Shown here: piece by piece, positions 17,835 to 26,501 of the stretch
Position numbering within the stretch: position 1 is the stretch's first letter
Layout of the letters: each line of letters opens with the position of its first letter
Origin: Eshraghiella sp964405265
Lineage (GTDB): Bacteria > Bacillota > Clostridia > Lachnospirales > Lachnospiraceae
Reading direction: 5' to 3'
Assembly (NCBI GenBank): GCA_964405265.1
Contig: CAYONC010000008.1
Coordinates: 18,345 to 82,344 of the forward strand
DNA: 64,000 bases
Translations under genes and position numbers: made by a program
Notes under the pieces: generated by a model
Databases searched by the model: none
What the model was told of the DNA's origin: nothing
The model's input: only the letters and a program-made list of their open reading frames with translations

Positions 17835-19223
17835 ATGAAAAAGAGATTTTTATCAATCGCTCTTGCTGGTGCTCTTGCAGTAACATCTTTAGTAGGATGT
17901 GCTAAGGATAACGGTGATTCAAATGCAACCACACCGGCAGGTGATGACAGCAACAAGACTGCAACAGGTTCGGTTTACTATCTTAACTTCAAGCCTGAGC
18001 AGGATCTTGCATGGCAGAGACTTGCAGAGATTTATACGGAGAAGACAGGAGTTAAGGTAACTGTTGTTACTGCTGCTTCAGGAACGTATGAATCAACACT
18101 TGCAGTTGAAATTGAGAAGGACAATGCTCCTACATTATTCCAGGTTAACGGACCTGTAGGTCTTGCAAGCTGGTCAGATTACTGCTATGACCTTAAGGAC
18201 TCTGATGTATACAAACAGCTTACATCTGATTCATTCGCACTTAAGGACGGAGATGCAGTATTAGGTATCGGATATGTTATTGAATCATATGGTCTCATTA
18301 CCAATACCAAGTTACTTAAGCAGGCAGGTTATACGACAGATGACATTAAGTCATTTGCTGACCTTAAGAAAGTTGCTGAAGACATTACGGCAAGAAGCGA
18401 AGAACTCGGATTCTCAGCATTTGCTTCAGCAGGTATGGACAGCTCATCAGACTGGAGATTTAAGACTCACTTAGCTAACCTTCCAATCTACTTTGAATAC
18501 CAGGCAGACAAGATCAGCTCAACAGGAGCAATTAAGGGTACATACCTTGACAACTACAAGGCTATCTGGGATCTTTACATCAACAACTCAACATGTGATC
18601 CGGAAGACCTTTCTGCTAAGACCGGAAATGATGCTGTATCTGATTTCGTAAATGAGAAGGCAGTATTCTATCAGAACGGTTCATGGGCATACAGTGATGT
18701 TAAGTCACTTGGCGATGACAACTTAAAGATGATTCCTATCTACATCGGTGTAGGTGATGAAGCTAACCAGGGTCTCTGTACAGGTACAGAAAACTACTGG
18801 TGTGTTAACAAGAAAGCAAGCGATGATGACATTAAGGCAACACTTGCATTCATGAACTGGTTAGTAACAGATGAGACAGCTACTTCAATCCTTGCAACAG
18901 CTCCGACTGACAAAGACGGAAACGCTATTACAAGAAAAGATGAAGACGGAAATGACGTAGAGGTTGCATTTAACTGGGTAATCCCATTCAAGAACGCAGC
19001 TAAGTCTGATAACCTTTTTGTAAAGCAGGATACAGAATATACTAACAGCGGATATACTCCTGTATCTTGGAACTTCACAACAATGCCTTCAGAAGCATGG
19101 AAGAATGGTGTAGGTGCAGCTTTAACAGCATATGCAGCAGACCAGACTGATGACAACTGGGCTAAGGTTGTAAGTGCATTCGTAGACGGTTGGAAGATCG
19201 AATATGATGCAAGCCAGGAATAA
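17835..19223 (+). CDS. Extracellular sugar-binding lipoprotein of a maltodextrin-type ABC importer
   Basis: 462 residues with a lipoprotein signal (MKKRFLSIALAG start, lipobox LVGC with Cys22) and a mature family 1 solute-binding fold. Delivers substrate to the two permeases at 19381 and 20259. The alpha-glucan substrate is inferred from malQ in the same cluster. Its codons are biased to CTT, ACA and AAG compared with neighbours, as in highly expressed genes. No ATPase gene is in the cluster, so a shared MsmX/MsiK-type ATPase elsewhere is expected. GGAGG ribosome site upstream. Confidence 0.88.
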   Translation: MKKRFLSIALAGALAVTSLVGCAKDNGDSNATTPAGDDSNKTATGSVYYLNFKPEQDLAWQRLAEIYTEKTGVKVTVVTAASGTYESTLAVEIEKDNAPTLFQVNGPVGLASWSDYCYDLKDSDVYKQLTSDSFALKDGDAVLGIGYVIESYGLITNTKLLKQAGYTTDDIKSFADLKKVAEDITARSEELGFSAFASAGMDSSSDWRFKTHLANLPIYFEYQADKISSTGAIKGTYLDNYKAIWDLYINNSTCDPEDLSAKTGNDAVSDFVNEKAVFYQNGSWAYSDVKSLGDDNLKMIPIYIGVGDEANQGLCTGTENYWCVNKKASDDDIKATLAFMNWLVTDETATSILATAPTDKDGNAITRKDEDGNDVEVAFNWVIPFKNAAKSDNLFVKQDTEYTNSGYTPVSWNFTTMPSEAWKNGVGAALTAYAADQTDDNWAKVVSAFVDGWKIEYDASQE

Positions 19224-19262
19224 TAATTTATATTGATGAATTAATTATTTGAAAGCCAATAG

Positions 19263-19295
19263 GGACAGGCAGGTGACCTGCCTGTCCTGATTTTT
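19263..19295 (+). terminator. Hairpin between binding protein and permease genes (partial terminator or RNA stabiliser)
   Basis: An 11-bp perfect stem GGACAGGCAGG / CCTGCCTGTCC with a 3-nt loop, followed by TGATTTTTG. In binding-protein operons such intercistronic hairpins commonly lower downstream expression and protect upstream mRNA. The permease gene follows about 85 nt later with no obvious new promoter. Confidence 0.7.
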
Positions 19296-19380
19296 GCCTA
19301 AAAACAGGAAATTTTACCGACATTAACTCTGAAATCGGGCATTTTAAGTTGATGTCCGATACATACACAGGAGGTATATA

Positions 19381-20259
19381 ATGGAAAAAGCCATAAGGAA
19401 ATACTGGCCTTTCTTCGTGATTCCGACATTCGGTGCATTTGTAATAGGATTTATTGTTCCGTTCTGTCAGGGACTGTATCTTTCATTTTGCAAATTTACC
19501 ACGGTAGGTAATGCGGAATGGGTAGGGTTGGATAATTATATTTATATTTTTAGAGATGAAATTACAGGTTTTTCCGCACCGGGAGCATTTAAGGATGCGT
19601 TCTGGTTCACTACAAAGTTTGCGGTAGTATCAATTATTTTAATTAACGTATTTGCATTTTTTCTTGCACTTGCACTTACTAAAGGCATTAAGGGAACCAA
19701 TATCTTCAGAACGATATTCTTTATGCCTAACTTAATCGGCGGTGTCGTACTGGGCTACATATGGAATAAGCTTATTAACGGCGTGCTCAGTTTATTAGGT
19801 GAACCGCTCTTAGCATTGAATTCAACTGCCGGGTACTGGGGACTTATAATTCTCATGTGCTGGCAGCAGGTAGGATATATGATGATTATTTACATAGCGG
19901 GACTTCAGAGCGTTCCGGATTCAGTAATGGAAGCCTCTAAGATTGACGGGGCAAACGGATGGCAGACGCTTATCAGAATTAAGCTGCCTATGGTAATGTC
20001 ATCAGTAACAATTTGTGTATTTCTCACATTAACCAATTCATTCAAGTTATTTGACCAGAATATGGCGCTTACCAACGGACAGCCGTATTCTGATCCGACG
20101 GAAATGCTTGCATTGAACATTTACAACACGTTCTATGCACGAAGCGGAAAAGTATGGATGGGACGAGGACAGGCGAAAGCTGTTATCTTTACCATTGTGG
20201 TTGTGGTTCTTGCACTTGCACAGCTGCGTGCGACAAGATCTAAGGAGGTGCAGCAGTAA
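19381..20259 (+). CDS. Sugar ABC transporter permease, MalF type
   Basis: 292 residues and six predicted transmembrane helices. The cytoplasmic EAA loop is seen as MEASKIDGANGWQTLIRIKLPM (near residues 181-202; Glu-Ala-x3-Asp-Gly-Ala core), the contact site for the ATPase. Typical MalF/UgpA N-terminus WPFFVIPTFGAFVIGFIVP. GGAGG lies 6 nt before the ATG. It forms the membrane channel together with the next gene, which starts on its stop codon. Confidence 0.9.
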   Translation: MEKAIRKYWPFFVIPTFGAFVIGFIVPFCQGLYLSFCKFTTVGNAEWVGLDNYIYIFRDEITGFSAPGAFKDAFWFTTKFAVVSIILINVFAFFLALALTKGIKGTNIFRTIFFMPNLIGGVVLGYIWNKLINGVLSLLGEPLLALNSTAGYWGLIILMCWQQVGYMMIIYIAGLQSVPDSVMEASKIDGANGWQTLIRIKLPMVMSSVTICVFLTLTNSFKLFDQNMALTNGQPYSDPTEMLALNIYNTFYARSGKVWMGRGQAKAVIFTIVVVVLALAQLRATRSKEVQQ

Positions 20260-21134
20260 TGGCAAAAGAAAAAGAAATAAAAGTTAAGAAGAAATTTAAA
20301 TTCGGCAATTTTGCTCTGGGAGCATTCCTTACGGCACTCTCCGCTGCATACATATACCCGATTTTCATGGTGCTTATTAACTCGTTTAAGGTTAAGGATG
20401 CACTTACAACTGACAGGGTATTTGAATTACCGACGGCAGAGACCTTCAACGGCTGGAAGAACTTTGATGCGGCAATAAGCACTAACGGATTTTTCAAGAG
20501 CTTCGGTTACAGTGTATTTATAACGGTATCTTCGGTACTTGCCATATGCGTGTTCTGTTCCATGTGTGCATGGTTCATTACCCGTGTTAAGAGTAAAATA
20601 ACAAGTCTTATGTACTACCTGTTTGCTTTTTCCATGGTTGTACCTTTCCAGATGGTTATGCTTACCTTATCTAAGACGGCAAGTAAGATGCACCTTGATT
20701 CGCCATGGCTTATCTGGGTATTGTATTTGGGCTTCGGAGCCGGACTTGCGGTATTTATGTTCGCCGGATTTATGAAGTCGGTTCCTCTTGAAATAGAAGA
20801 AGCGTCCATGATAGACGGATGCAACCCTCTCCAGACATTTTTCAAGGTTGTATTCCCTATCCTCAAGCCTACAATGGTTTCAGTTGCAATTCTTGAAGCA
20901 ATGTGGGTATGGAATGACTATCTGCTCCCGTATCTTGTACTTGACAGGGCATTTAAGAAATATTCGACGCTTCCTATTCTTGTACAGAGTGCGTTTACCG
21001 GAAGCTACGGAAGACAGGAAATGGGTCCGATGTTTGCAAGCATGCTTTTGACGATTATTCCGATTGTTATAGTATATATTGCAGGACAGAAGCATATTAT
21101 TAAAGGTGTTGCGGCAGGTGCAGTTAAAGGCTAA
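20259..21134 (+). CDS. Sugar ABC transporter permease, MalG type
   Basis: 291 residues with six hydrophobic helices. The EAA motif EEASMIDGCNPLQTFFKVVFP is near residues 180-200, and the C-terminal QKHIIKGVAAGAVKG ends as in MalG/LacG proteins that regulate the ATPase. A lysine-rich N-terminus (KEKEIKVKKKFK) precedes helix 1. The start overlaps the previous stop by one base, so the two permease subunits are coupled. Confidence 0.9.
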   Translation: MAKEKEIKVKKKFKFGNFALGAFLTALSAAYIYPIFMVLINSFKVKDALTTDRVFELPTAETFNGWKNFDAAISTNGFFKSFGYSVFITVSSVLAICVFCSMCAWFITRVKSKITSLMYYLFAFSMVVPFQMVMLTLSKTASKMHLDSPWLIWVLYLGFGAGLAVFMFAGFMKSVPLEIEEASMIDGCNPLQTFFKVVFPILKPTMVSVAILEAMWVWNDYLLPYLVLDRAFKKYSTLPILVQSAFTGSYGRQEMGPMFASMLLTIIPIVIVYIAGQKHIIKGVAAGAVKG

Positions 21135-21151
21135 GCCGTATGAGGATTGCC

Positions 21152-22156
21152 ATGACAATAAAAGATATTGCCAGGGAATCAGGATATTCCATTGGTACGG
21201 TATCTCGGGTAATTAATAATGCTCCCGGGGTATCTGCCAAGGCTAAGGATGCGGTAATGAATGTTGTTTCCAAACACAGCTTCATACTTAACAGTAATGC
21301 CAAGCATCTGAAACAGCAGTCAAAGGACGGCATTGCAATAATCATCAAGGGAACTCATAATATGCTGTTCGCCGAGATAGTTGAGCTTATGCAGGTACAG
21401 GTAAGGAAAAAAGGATATGCCTGTATGATGTATTACATAAGCGAGCTTGACAATGAAGTGGAGGAAGCCATACGCATATGCCACGAGAGGCGTCCTCTCG
21501 GAATATTATTCCTTGGGTGTAATCACGAATATTTCAGACAAAAGTTTAAGCATATTGCAGTTCCCTGCGTTCTTGTCGCAAGTGATGCAGAGGGGCTGCA
21601 TTTTAAAAATCTCTCAAGCGTATGCACGGATGACTATGAGGCGGCAAAAAAGGTTATAGAGCGTCTTGTGGAGCTGGGACATGAGAAAATCGGTATTTTG
21701 AGCGGAAAAACAAAAATATCACAGGTATCCGATAACCGGTACAGGGGTGCCGTTAAGGCATTGATGGAAAAGGGCTGTGTATATGATGAAAAAAAACAGC
21801 TTGTTGAGTCATATTTTACAATTCCGGCGGGGTATGTATCCATGAATATGCTGCTTGAAAAAATGCCGGATATTACGGCGGTTTTTGTAATGTCTGACGT
21901 TATGGCGATTGGTGCAATAAGAGCCATATGCGACAGAGGTCTCAGGGTACCGGAGGATATATCCGTAATAGGATTTGACGGAGTGGAAATCGGTCAGTAT
22001 ATGAAGCCGAGATTAACCACTGTAAGACAGCAGAAAGAAAAAATAGCAGAAAGAAGCATAGAAATTCTCCTTGACTGTATAGAAAAAGGTTCCGAGGCGG
22101 TTTACGAAACCGAAGAATTCGGGCAGATAAAGGGAGAAAGTGTTATAACAAGATAA
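21152..22156 (+). CDS. LacI family transcriptional regulator
   Basis: A 334-residue regulator with an N-terminal helix-turn-helix (MTIKDIARESGYSIGTVSRV) and hinge helix, then a periplasmic-binding-protein-like sugar sensor ending in the VIGFDGVEIGQYMKPRLTTV signature. Start at 21152 is favoured because the family begins M-TIKDIA and GAGG is 6 nt upstream; an ATG at 21140 would add MRIA. It probably binds the palindrome at 17776 and is relieved by maltose or a maltodextrin (inference from position between transporter and malQ). Confidence 0.88.
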   Translation: MTIKDIARESGYSIGTVSRVINNAPGVSAKAKDAVMNVVSKHSFILNSNAKHLKQQSKDGIAIIIKGTHNMLFAEIVELMQVQVRKKGYACMMYYISELDNEVEEAIRICHERRPLGILFLGCNHEYFRQKFKHIAVPCVLVASDAEGLHFKNLSSVCTDDYEAAKKVIERLVELGHEKIGILSGKTKISQVSDNRYRGAVKALMEKGCVYDEKKQLVESYFTIPAGYVSMNMLLEKMPDITAVFVMSDVMAIGAIRAICDRGLRVPEDISVIGFDGVEIGQYMKPRLTTVRQQKEKIAERSIEILLDCIEKGSEAVYETEEFGQIKGESVITR

Positions 22157-22174
22157 GAAAAGGATGTGAATCTA

Positions 22175-23656
22175 TTGAGAAAAAGCGGTGTGTTAATGCA
22201 TATATCGTCGCTTCCTTCCCCGCATGGGATTGGAAGTATGGGTGAGCCTGCCAGGAAATTTGTGGATTTCCTGAAAAAGTCGGGTCAGTCATACTGGCAG
22301 ATTCTCCCGGTATGTCCGACGAGTTACGGAGATTCTCCGTATCAGTCTTTTTCAACATTTGCCGGGAATCCTTATTTTATAGATTTGGATGAATTATGCC
22401 ATAACGGATTACTTATGCCGGATGAGTATGTTCATACGGACTGGGAAAGTACTCCTGACCGGGTAAATTACGAAATTTTATATTATAAGAGATACGATAT
22501 ATTAAGAAAAGCAGCAGCACGATTCATGAATAATCCATGGAATGAGTATTATTCATTCTGTGAGGAAAACAACGAATGGCTGTATGATTATGCATTATTT
22601 ATGGCACTAAAGGATGCCAACGGCGGAAGAGCATGGACGGAATGGGATGAGCCGTTGAAAATAAGGGATGGCAATGCACTTGATGAGGCGCGCAGGACTT
22701 ATGCCGCAGACATTGAGTTCTGGAAAATAATGCAGTTTTTCTTTTTCAGACAGTGGAAGGCGTTGAGAAATTATGCCAATGAAAGAGGAATAGAGATAAT
22801 AGGTGACCTTCCTATATATGTTGCTCTTGACAGTGTGGATGTATGGGCTAATCCTCATCTGTTTCTGCTGGATGAAAGCCTTCGTCCGATAGATGTGGCA
22901 GGCTGCCCGCCGGATGGGTTTTCCGCTACGGGTCAGTTATGGGGCAATCCGCTGTTCAGATGGGATGTCATGGCCGGGGATGATTACAGATGGTGGGTAA
23001 GGCGTATAGGACACTCATGCAGTATATATAACGTCTTACGGATAGACCATTTCAGAGGCTTTGATTCATATTATGCAATACCTTACGGTTCTGACAATGC
23101 CATTAACGGAGAATGGCGAAAGGGTCCGGGAATTGATATTTTTAAAGCAGTTCAGAGACAGATAGGTGCTCAGAACATCATAGCAGAGGATTTGGGTTAT
23201 CTTACGGATTCAGTGAGGGAACTTCTGAAGGAGAGTGGATTTCCGGGCATGAAGGTTCTGGAATTCGCATTTGACAGCAGGGACAGCAATAACAATGATT
23301 ACCTTCCTCACAATTATCCTAAGTATTGTATAGCATATGCGGGAACACATGATAATGACACCATATGCGGCTGGAAAAATACCGCGTCCCCGGAGGATAT
23401 TGCGTATGCCAGGGAGTACATGGCATTGAGCGAAGACAGCTTCTGCTGGGACATGATAAGAGAATTATGGAGTACGGTAGCGGATACTGTAATAATACAG
23501 GCACAGGATATTCTGTCCCTCGGAAGTGAGAGCAGGATGAATATTCCGTCCACGTTGGGCGGAAACTGGTCATGGAGAGCAGAAGAAGGTGCTTTTACGG
23601 AGGAAGTTGCCGGAAGGCTGTACAGACTTACCAAATTATACGGAAGATTAAACTGA
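22175..23656 (+). CDS. malQ: 4-alpha-glucanotransferase (amylomaltase), GH77
   Basis: Transfers alpha-1,4-glucan chains between maltodextrins, releasing glucose; cytosolic. GH77 motifs: SGVLMHISSLPSPHGIGSMG at the N-terminus, catalytic Asp in RIDHFRGF near residue 290, Glu in IAEDLG near 338, and GTHDNDT near 390. The proposed TTG start (22175) gives MRKSGVLMH as in relatives and is 10 nt from AGGA; a GTG at 22166 would be only 1-2 nt from it. About 493 residues. Last gene of the maltodextrin unit. Confidence 0.92.
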   Translation: MRKSGVLMHISSLPSPHGIGSMGEPARKFVDFLKKSGQSYWQILPVCPTSYGDSPYQSFSTFAGNPYFIDLDELCHNGLLMPDEYVHTDWESTPDRVNYEILYYKRYDILRKAAARFMNNPWNEYYSFCEENNEWLYDYALFMALKDANGGRAWTEWDEPLKIRDGNALDEARRTYAADIEFWKIMQFFFFRQWKALRNYANERGIEIIGDLPIYVALDSVDVWANPHLFLLDESLRPIDVAGCPPDGFSATGQLWGNPLFRWDVMAGDDYRWWVRRIGHSCSIYNVLRIDHFRGFDSYYAIPYGSDNAINGEWRKGPGIDIFKAVQRQIGAQNIIAEDLGYLTDSVRELLKESGFPGMKVLEFAFDSRDSNNNDYLPHNYPKYCIAYAGTHDNDTICGWKNTASPEDIAYAREYMALSEDSFCWDMIRELWSTVADTVIIQAQDILSLGSESRMNIPSTLGGNWSWRAEEGAFTEEVAGRLYRLTKLYGRLN

Positions 23657-23661
23657 ATGTG

Positions 23662-23695
23662 ACCGGCGGGTTCTTTTAGAGCCTGCCGGTTTTTA
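23662..23695 (+). terminator. Intrinsic terminator after malQ
   Basis: Stem ACCGGCGGG / CCTGCCGGT (one G-T pair), loop of about 10 nt, followed by five T residues. The 3' arm and tail overlap the last codons of the convergent amidase gene. Confidence 0.8.
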
Positions 23696-25520
23696 CTTTG
23701 AGAATTCTATTTACGGACTCGTCAATTCTTTTGGTTGAAATTCGTCCCGTCTGCACTGCGTGAAGCACAGCATTGCAGGCGGTTTGTAAATCTGACGGCA
23801 TGAGAATTATGTCATTGCCGGCCTCGATGGCGAGAAGGGTGGATTCTTCGCAGGAATAGTTATTTTTGATTGCACCCATATTCATTGCGTCCGTGATAAT
23901 TATCCCGTTGTAACCCAGGTCATTACGAAGACATTCTGTTACCATTCTGTAAGAAAGCGTACAGGGAGTGTTATTTCCTAAAATTTTCGGTAGGGAAATA
24001 TGGGATACCATGACAAAATCAACGCCGGATATCTCTGCGTCTGCAAACGGGATAAGCTCCGATTTGAGAAGTTCTTCATAGGATTTGTCGGTATATGCAT
24101 ATCCTTCATGGGTATCGCCTTCGGTGGAACCATGTCCCGGAAAATGTTTGTACGTGCTTAATATTCCGTTTTCATGAAGCCCGTCAGAAAATGCCCTTCC
24201 GTATTCTTTTACAACCTGAGGATCGCTGCCAAAAGAACGGTCTCCGATTACGGTATTGGAAGGATTGGTAATTACATCCGTGTCAGGGGCAAAGTCAGTA
24301 TTAAATCCGAGTTCACTCAGATATTTCCCGATTGTTCTGCCGGCGTTACGGGCTTCCTCTGATGACAGAAGCGATTGCATTGGTGAAACAAGAGGAACGC
24401 CGAAGGCAGGGTTGTTGCCGATGCGTGCCACTCTGCCGCCTTCTTCATCAACGCACAGAAAAGGTTTAAGTCCGGTTGCAGCGAGTGACTGTTCTCCGGC
24501 AGAGGAAAGCAGTGCAACGGTCTGTTCCGGATCCGTCAGGTTTGAAGCAAAATATATATAACCGCCTACGGAATAACCGCCTGTTTCGGCTTCGGGAGTT
24601 ACAATGAACATCTGGCATATTTTTTCCGTCAGAGTCATTTCTGCAAGCTTCTGTTCAACCTCTGAATCATAGGTATTGTTTTTTCCAAAATAAGAATCAA
24701 TTCCATCGGCTATACCTTCTGCGATAAGCAGACGGTAGGAATCTGTTGCCATTAGTTCATCCTCTTCAGGATTACTCATATAACCCATTTCCACTATTGT
24801 AACCGGAACATTGCACCAGTTTATTCCGCTCATGGTATCGGTTTCCCATACATATTCCCTGTTGCACCCGGTTTTTCCGCATAATTTATCAAGAATATTT
24901 TCAGAGAGGAACCGGCTTTTGGCATATAATCCTGAATTATACGGATTTTCCGGAGTCTGACATATTGTCATCGCTCCCTTTGCAGAGCTGTTTTCGGAAC
25001 CGTTTGCATGGATTCTTATAAAAGCATCAGCACCGGCGTTATTTGCAATTTCTGCACGTTCCGCATTACTGATGTTAACGTCATTGGACGTTCGTATCAT
25101 TAACACCTCATAACCTCTTGAAATAAGTTCAGTCTGCAGCTTTAATGCAACCTGAAGCGTAAGCTCGTATTCAGGTATTCCCGTTGATACTCCCTGCGTT
25201 CCGCTTGCCACTTTGGTCTTCATTTCCGTTGAACCGGGACCTAACGGTTCTTTTCCGTTGTCTGCACTGCCCTGATGTCCGGCATCAATTACTACAAGCA
25301 GTTTCTTTTCCTCAGGGGTAGTAACTGATATTTCCGTATCGGGAACTGTTTCAGGGGACGTGTCTGCGATGTTTTCCCCGGTAGCTTTTTCCATATGCTC
25401 TTCAGTAGGAACCGGATGGGTATCCTCATCATAACGTATGGTGTACTTATTGCTGCTGCCACAGGCTGTCAGGGTAAGAATGATAATAACCGTAATTATT
25501 GTGGTATATAATTTTTTCAT
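23676..25520 (-). CDS. Lipoprotein fusing N-acetylmuramoyl-L-alanine amidase to NagZ-type beta-N-acetylglucosaminidase (GH3)
   Basis: 614 residues. A lipoprotein signal ends in LTAC (Cys20). Residues ~75-280 are an Amidase_3 domain with zinc and catalytic residues visible in VIDAGHQG, the PEYELT Glu, RIHANG and VEMGYMSNPEE. Residues ~290-614 are a GH3 NagZ domain with the hexosaminidase motif KHFPGHGSTEGDTHEG near 463 (His general acid/base) and the nucleophile Asp in ITDAMNMGA near 538. Together they would strip both stem peptide and GlcNAc from muropeptides outside the cell. B. subtilis carries these activities on separate adjacent genes, nagZ and amiE. A roughly 45-residue Pro/Thr/Glu-rich spacer follows the lipid anchor. 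Confidence 0.85.
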   Translation of the reverse strand: MKKLYTTIITVIIILTLTACGSSNKYTIRYDEDTHPVPTEEHMEKATGENIADTSPETVPDTEISVTTPEEKKLLVVIDAGHQGSADNGKEPLGPGSTEMKTKVASGTQGVSTGIPEYELTLQVALKLQTELISRGYEVLMIRTSNDVNISNAERAEIANNAGADAFIRIHANGSENSSAKGAMTICQTPENPYNSGLYAKSRFLSENILDKLCGKTGCNREYVWETDTMSGINWCNVPVTIVEMGYMSNPEEDELMATDSYRLLIAEGIADGIDSYFGKNNTYDSEVEQKLAEMTLTEKICQMFIVTPEAETGGYSVGGYIYFASNLTDPEQTVALLSSAGEQSLAATGLKPFLCVDEEGGRVARIGNNPAFGVPLVSPMQSLLSSEEARNAGRTIGKYLSELGFNTDFAPDTDVITNPSNTVIGDRSFGSDPQVVKEYGRAFSDGLHENGILSTYKHFPGHGSTEGDTHEGYAYTDKSYEELLKSELIPFADAEISGVDFVMVSHISLPKILGNNTPCTLSYRMVTECLRNDLGYNGIIITDAMNMGAIKNNYSCEESTLLAIEAGNDIILMPSDLQTACNAVLHAVQTGRISTKRIDESVNRILKVKTGRL

Positions 25521-25782
25521 TACAGTTTCCGCCTTTCGGGTTGATTACAAAAGTATAACGCGTATATACGAAAATATCAATTAGCGGAATTGTTACGGAT
25601 AACTGATTACTTACAATCCGTCGCTTATTTCATTTGCTTTCATTCCGATTAATGAGTTTTTGCAAAGCAGTCCGTTCCATCACAAGAACCATTATTTCAT
25701 CATATAATTAGATTTCCGTCTTTCCGGCAACAGTCTGAGCCGAGAACGTAAAGGAGTAAGTTCGGGACATTGAAAATTAACG

Positions 25783-25811
25783 GTATATTATCTCCTTTTT
25801 TACAAATACTA
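25783..25811 (+). promoter_or_regulatory. Possible sporulation-type (sigma-G-like) promoter of spoVT
   Basis: In the 329-bp gap 25521-25849 the spoVT upstream holds GTATA (25783-25787), 17-bp spacer and AATACTA (25805-25811), resembling the sigma-G pattern GNATR / CATNNTA, the class used by spoVT in Bacillus. The match is partial. The rest of the gap (25521-25782) is AT-rich with a short CGTATATACG palindrome near 25560 and nothing else recognised. Confidence 0.35.
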
Positions 25812-25849
25812 TTTGCATAGTAAAAAATGTCAAAAGGAGAAATTGATAT

Positions 25850-26392
25850 ATGAAAGCAACGGGAATTGTACGGCGTATAGACGATCTCGGCAGAATAGTA
25901 ATTCCAAAAGAGATAAGACGAACGCTTCATGTCAGGGAAGGCGACCCAATGGAAATATATACGGATGATACCGGTAATGTGATTTTGAAAAAGTATTCTC
26001 CGGTAGGCGAACTTGGCAATTTTGCAAAGCAATATGCAGAAGCACTGGCACAGACGTCCGGAAACATCGTATGCATAACTGATCGTGAAAAAATAATTGC
26101 CGTGGCAGGAGGCATGAAAAAGGAACTGGCAGGTAAGGAAATAAGTATCGGGCTTGAAAAAATAATAAACGAAAGAAGCTGCGTGACGGCTGCCCGTGGT
26201 GATAAAAATTATGTAATGATAACAGGGGAAGATAATTTTTCATACCAGATAATATGTCCCATCATATGTGAAGGAGATGTTATCGGTTCTGTAATCATTG
26301 TATCGGGAAATGAAAAAAACGGGTTGGGAGAGGCAGAATATAAAATGGCCGGTTTTGCCGCACTGTTTCTCGGAAAACAGATGGAATTATGA
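25850..26392 (+). CDS. spoVT: Stage V sporulation protein T (AbrB-GAF regulator)
   Basis: 180 residues: an N-terminal swapped-hairpin AbrB DNA-binding domain (MKATGIVRRIDDLGRIVIPKEIRR, start of SpoVT/AbrB proteins) and a C-terminal GAF-like domain (about 55-178). SpoVT controls late forespore genes; here its presence, with spmA/spmB, supports a spore-forming lineage. AAAAGGAG lies 8-9 nt before the ATG. Monocistronic. The C-terminal domain separates it from plain AbrB proteins of about 90 residues. Confidence 0.92.
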   Translation: MKATGIVRRIDDLGRIVIPKEIRRTLHVREGDPMEIYTDDTGNVILKKYSPVGELGNFAKQYAEALAQTSGNIVCITDREKIIAVAGGMKKELAGKEISIGLEKIINERSCVTAARGDKNYVMITGEDNFSYQIICPIICEGDVIGSVIIVSGNEKNGLGEAEYKMAGFAALFLGKQMEL

Positions 26393-26397
26393 AAAAA

Positions 26398-26422
26398 CGG
26401 CGTTCTAAGATAAAGAACGCCG
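26398..26422. terminator. Hairpin after spoVT
   Basis: A 9-bp perfect stem CGGCGTTCT / AGAACGCCG with a 7-nt loop, starting 5 nt after the spoVT stop. On the plus strand it is followed by GAAAAAC, not a T-run; the T-runs lie on the minus strand. It is a strong hairpin but a poor classical terminator for spoVT. Confidence 0.5.
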
Positions 26423-26429
26423 GAAAAAC

Positions 26430-26458
26430 TTGACTTAATCATGTTAATGCCCTATAAT
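26430..26458 (+). promoter_or_regulatory. Sigma-A promoter of the TrpXYZ-type ABC operon
   Basis: TTGACT (26430-26435), 17-bp spacer, perfect TATAAT (26453-26458). Confidence 0.85.
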
Positions 26459-26460
26459 AC

Positions 26461-26481
26461 TTTAAAGTGTTAAACTTTAAA
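26461..26481 (+). promoter_or_regulatory. Operator-like inverted repeat at the transcript start of the TrpXYZ-type operon
   Basis: TTTAAAGT (26461-26468), 5-nt spacer, ACTTTAAA (26474-26481): perfect 8-bp arms beginning 2 bp after the -10. Its place at +1 suggests repressor binding. The leader is only about 35 nt, so no T-box fits here. Confidence 0.55.
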
Positions 26482-26501
26482 CAAAAAGGAGATACAACAA
26501 T

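Noticed and set aside
26398..26422. Hairpin after spoVT as standard terminator
   Set aside because: It lacks a T-run on the spoVT strand, so it is listed only as a hairpin with moderate confidence.
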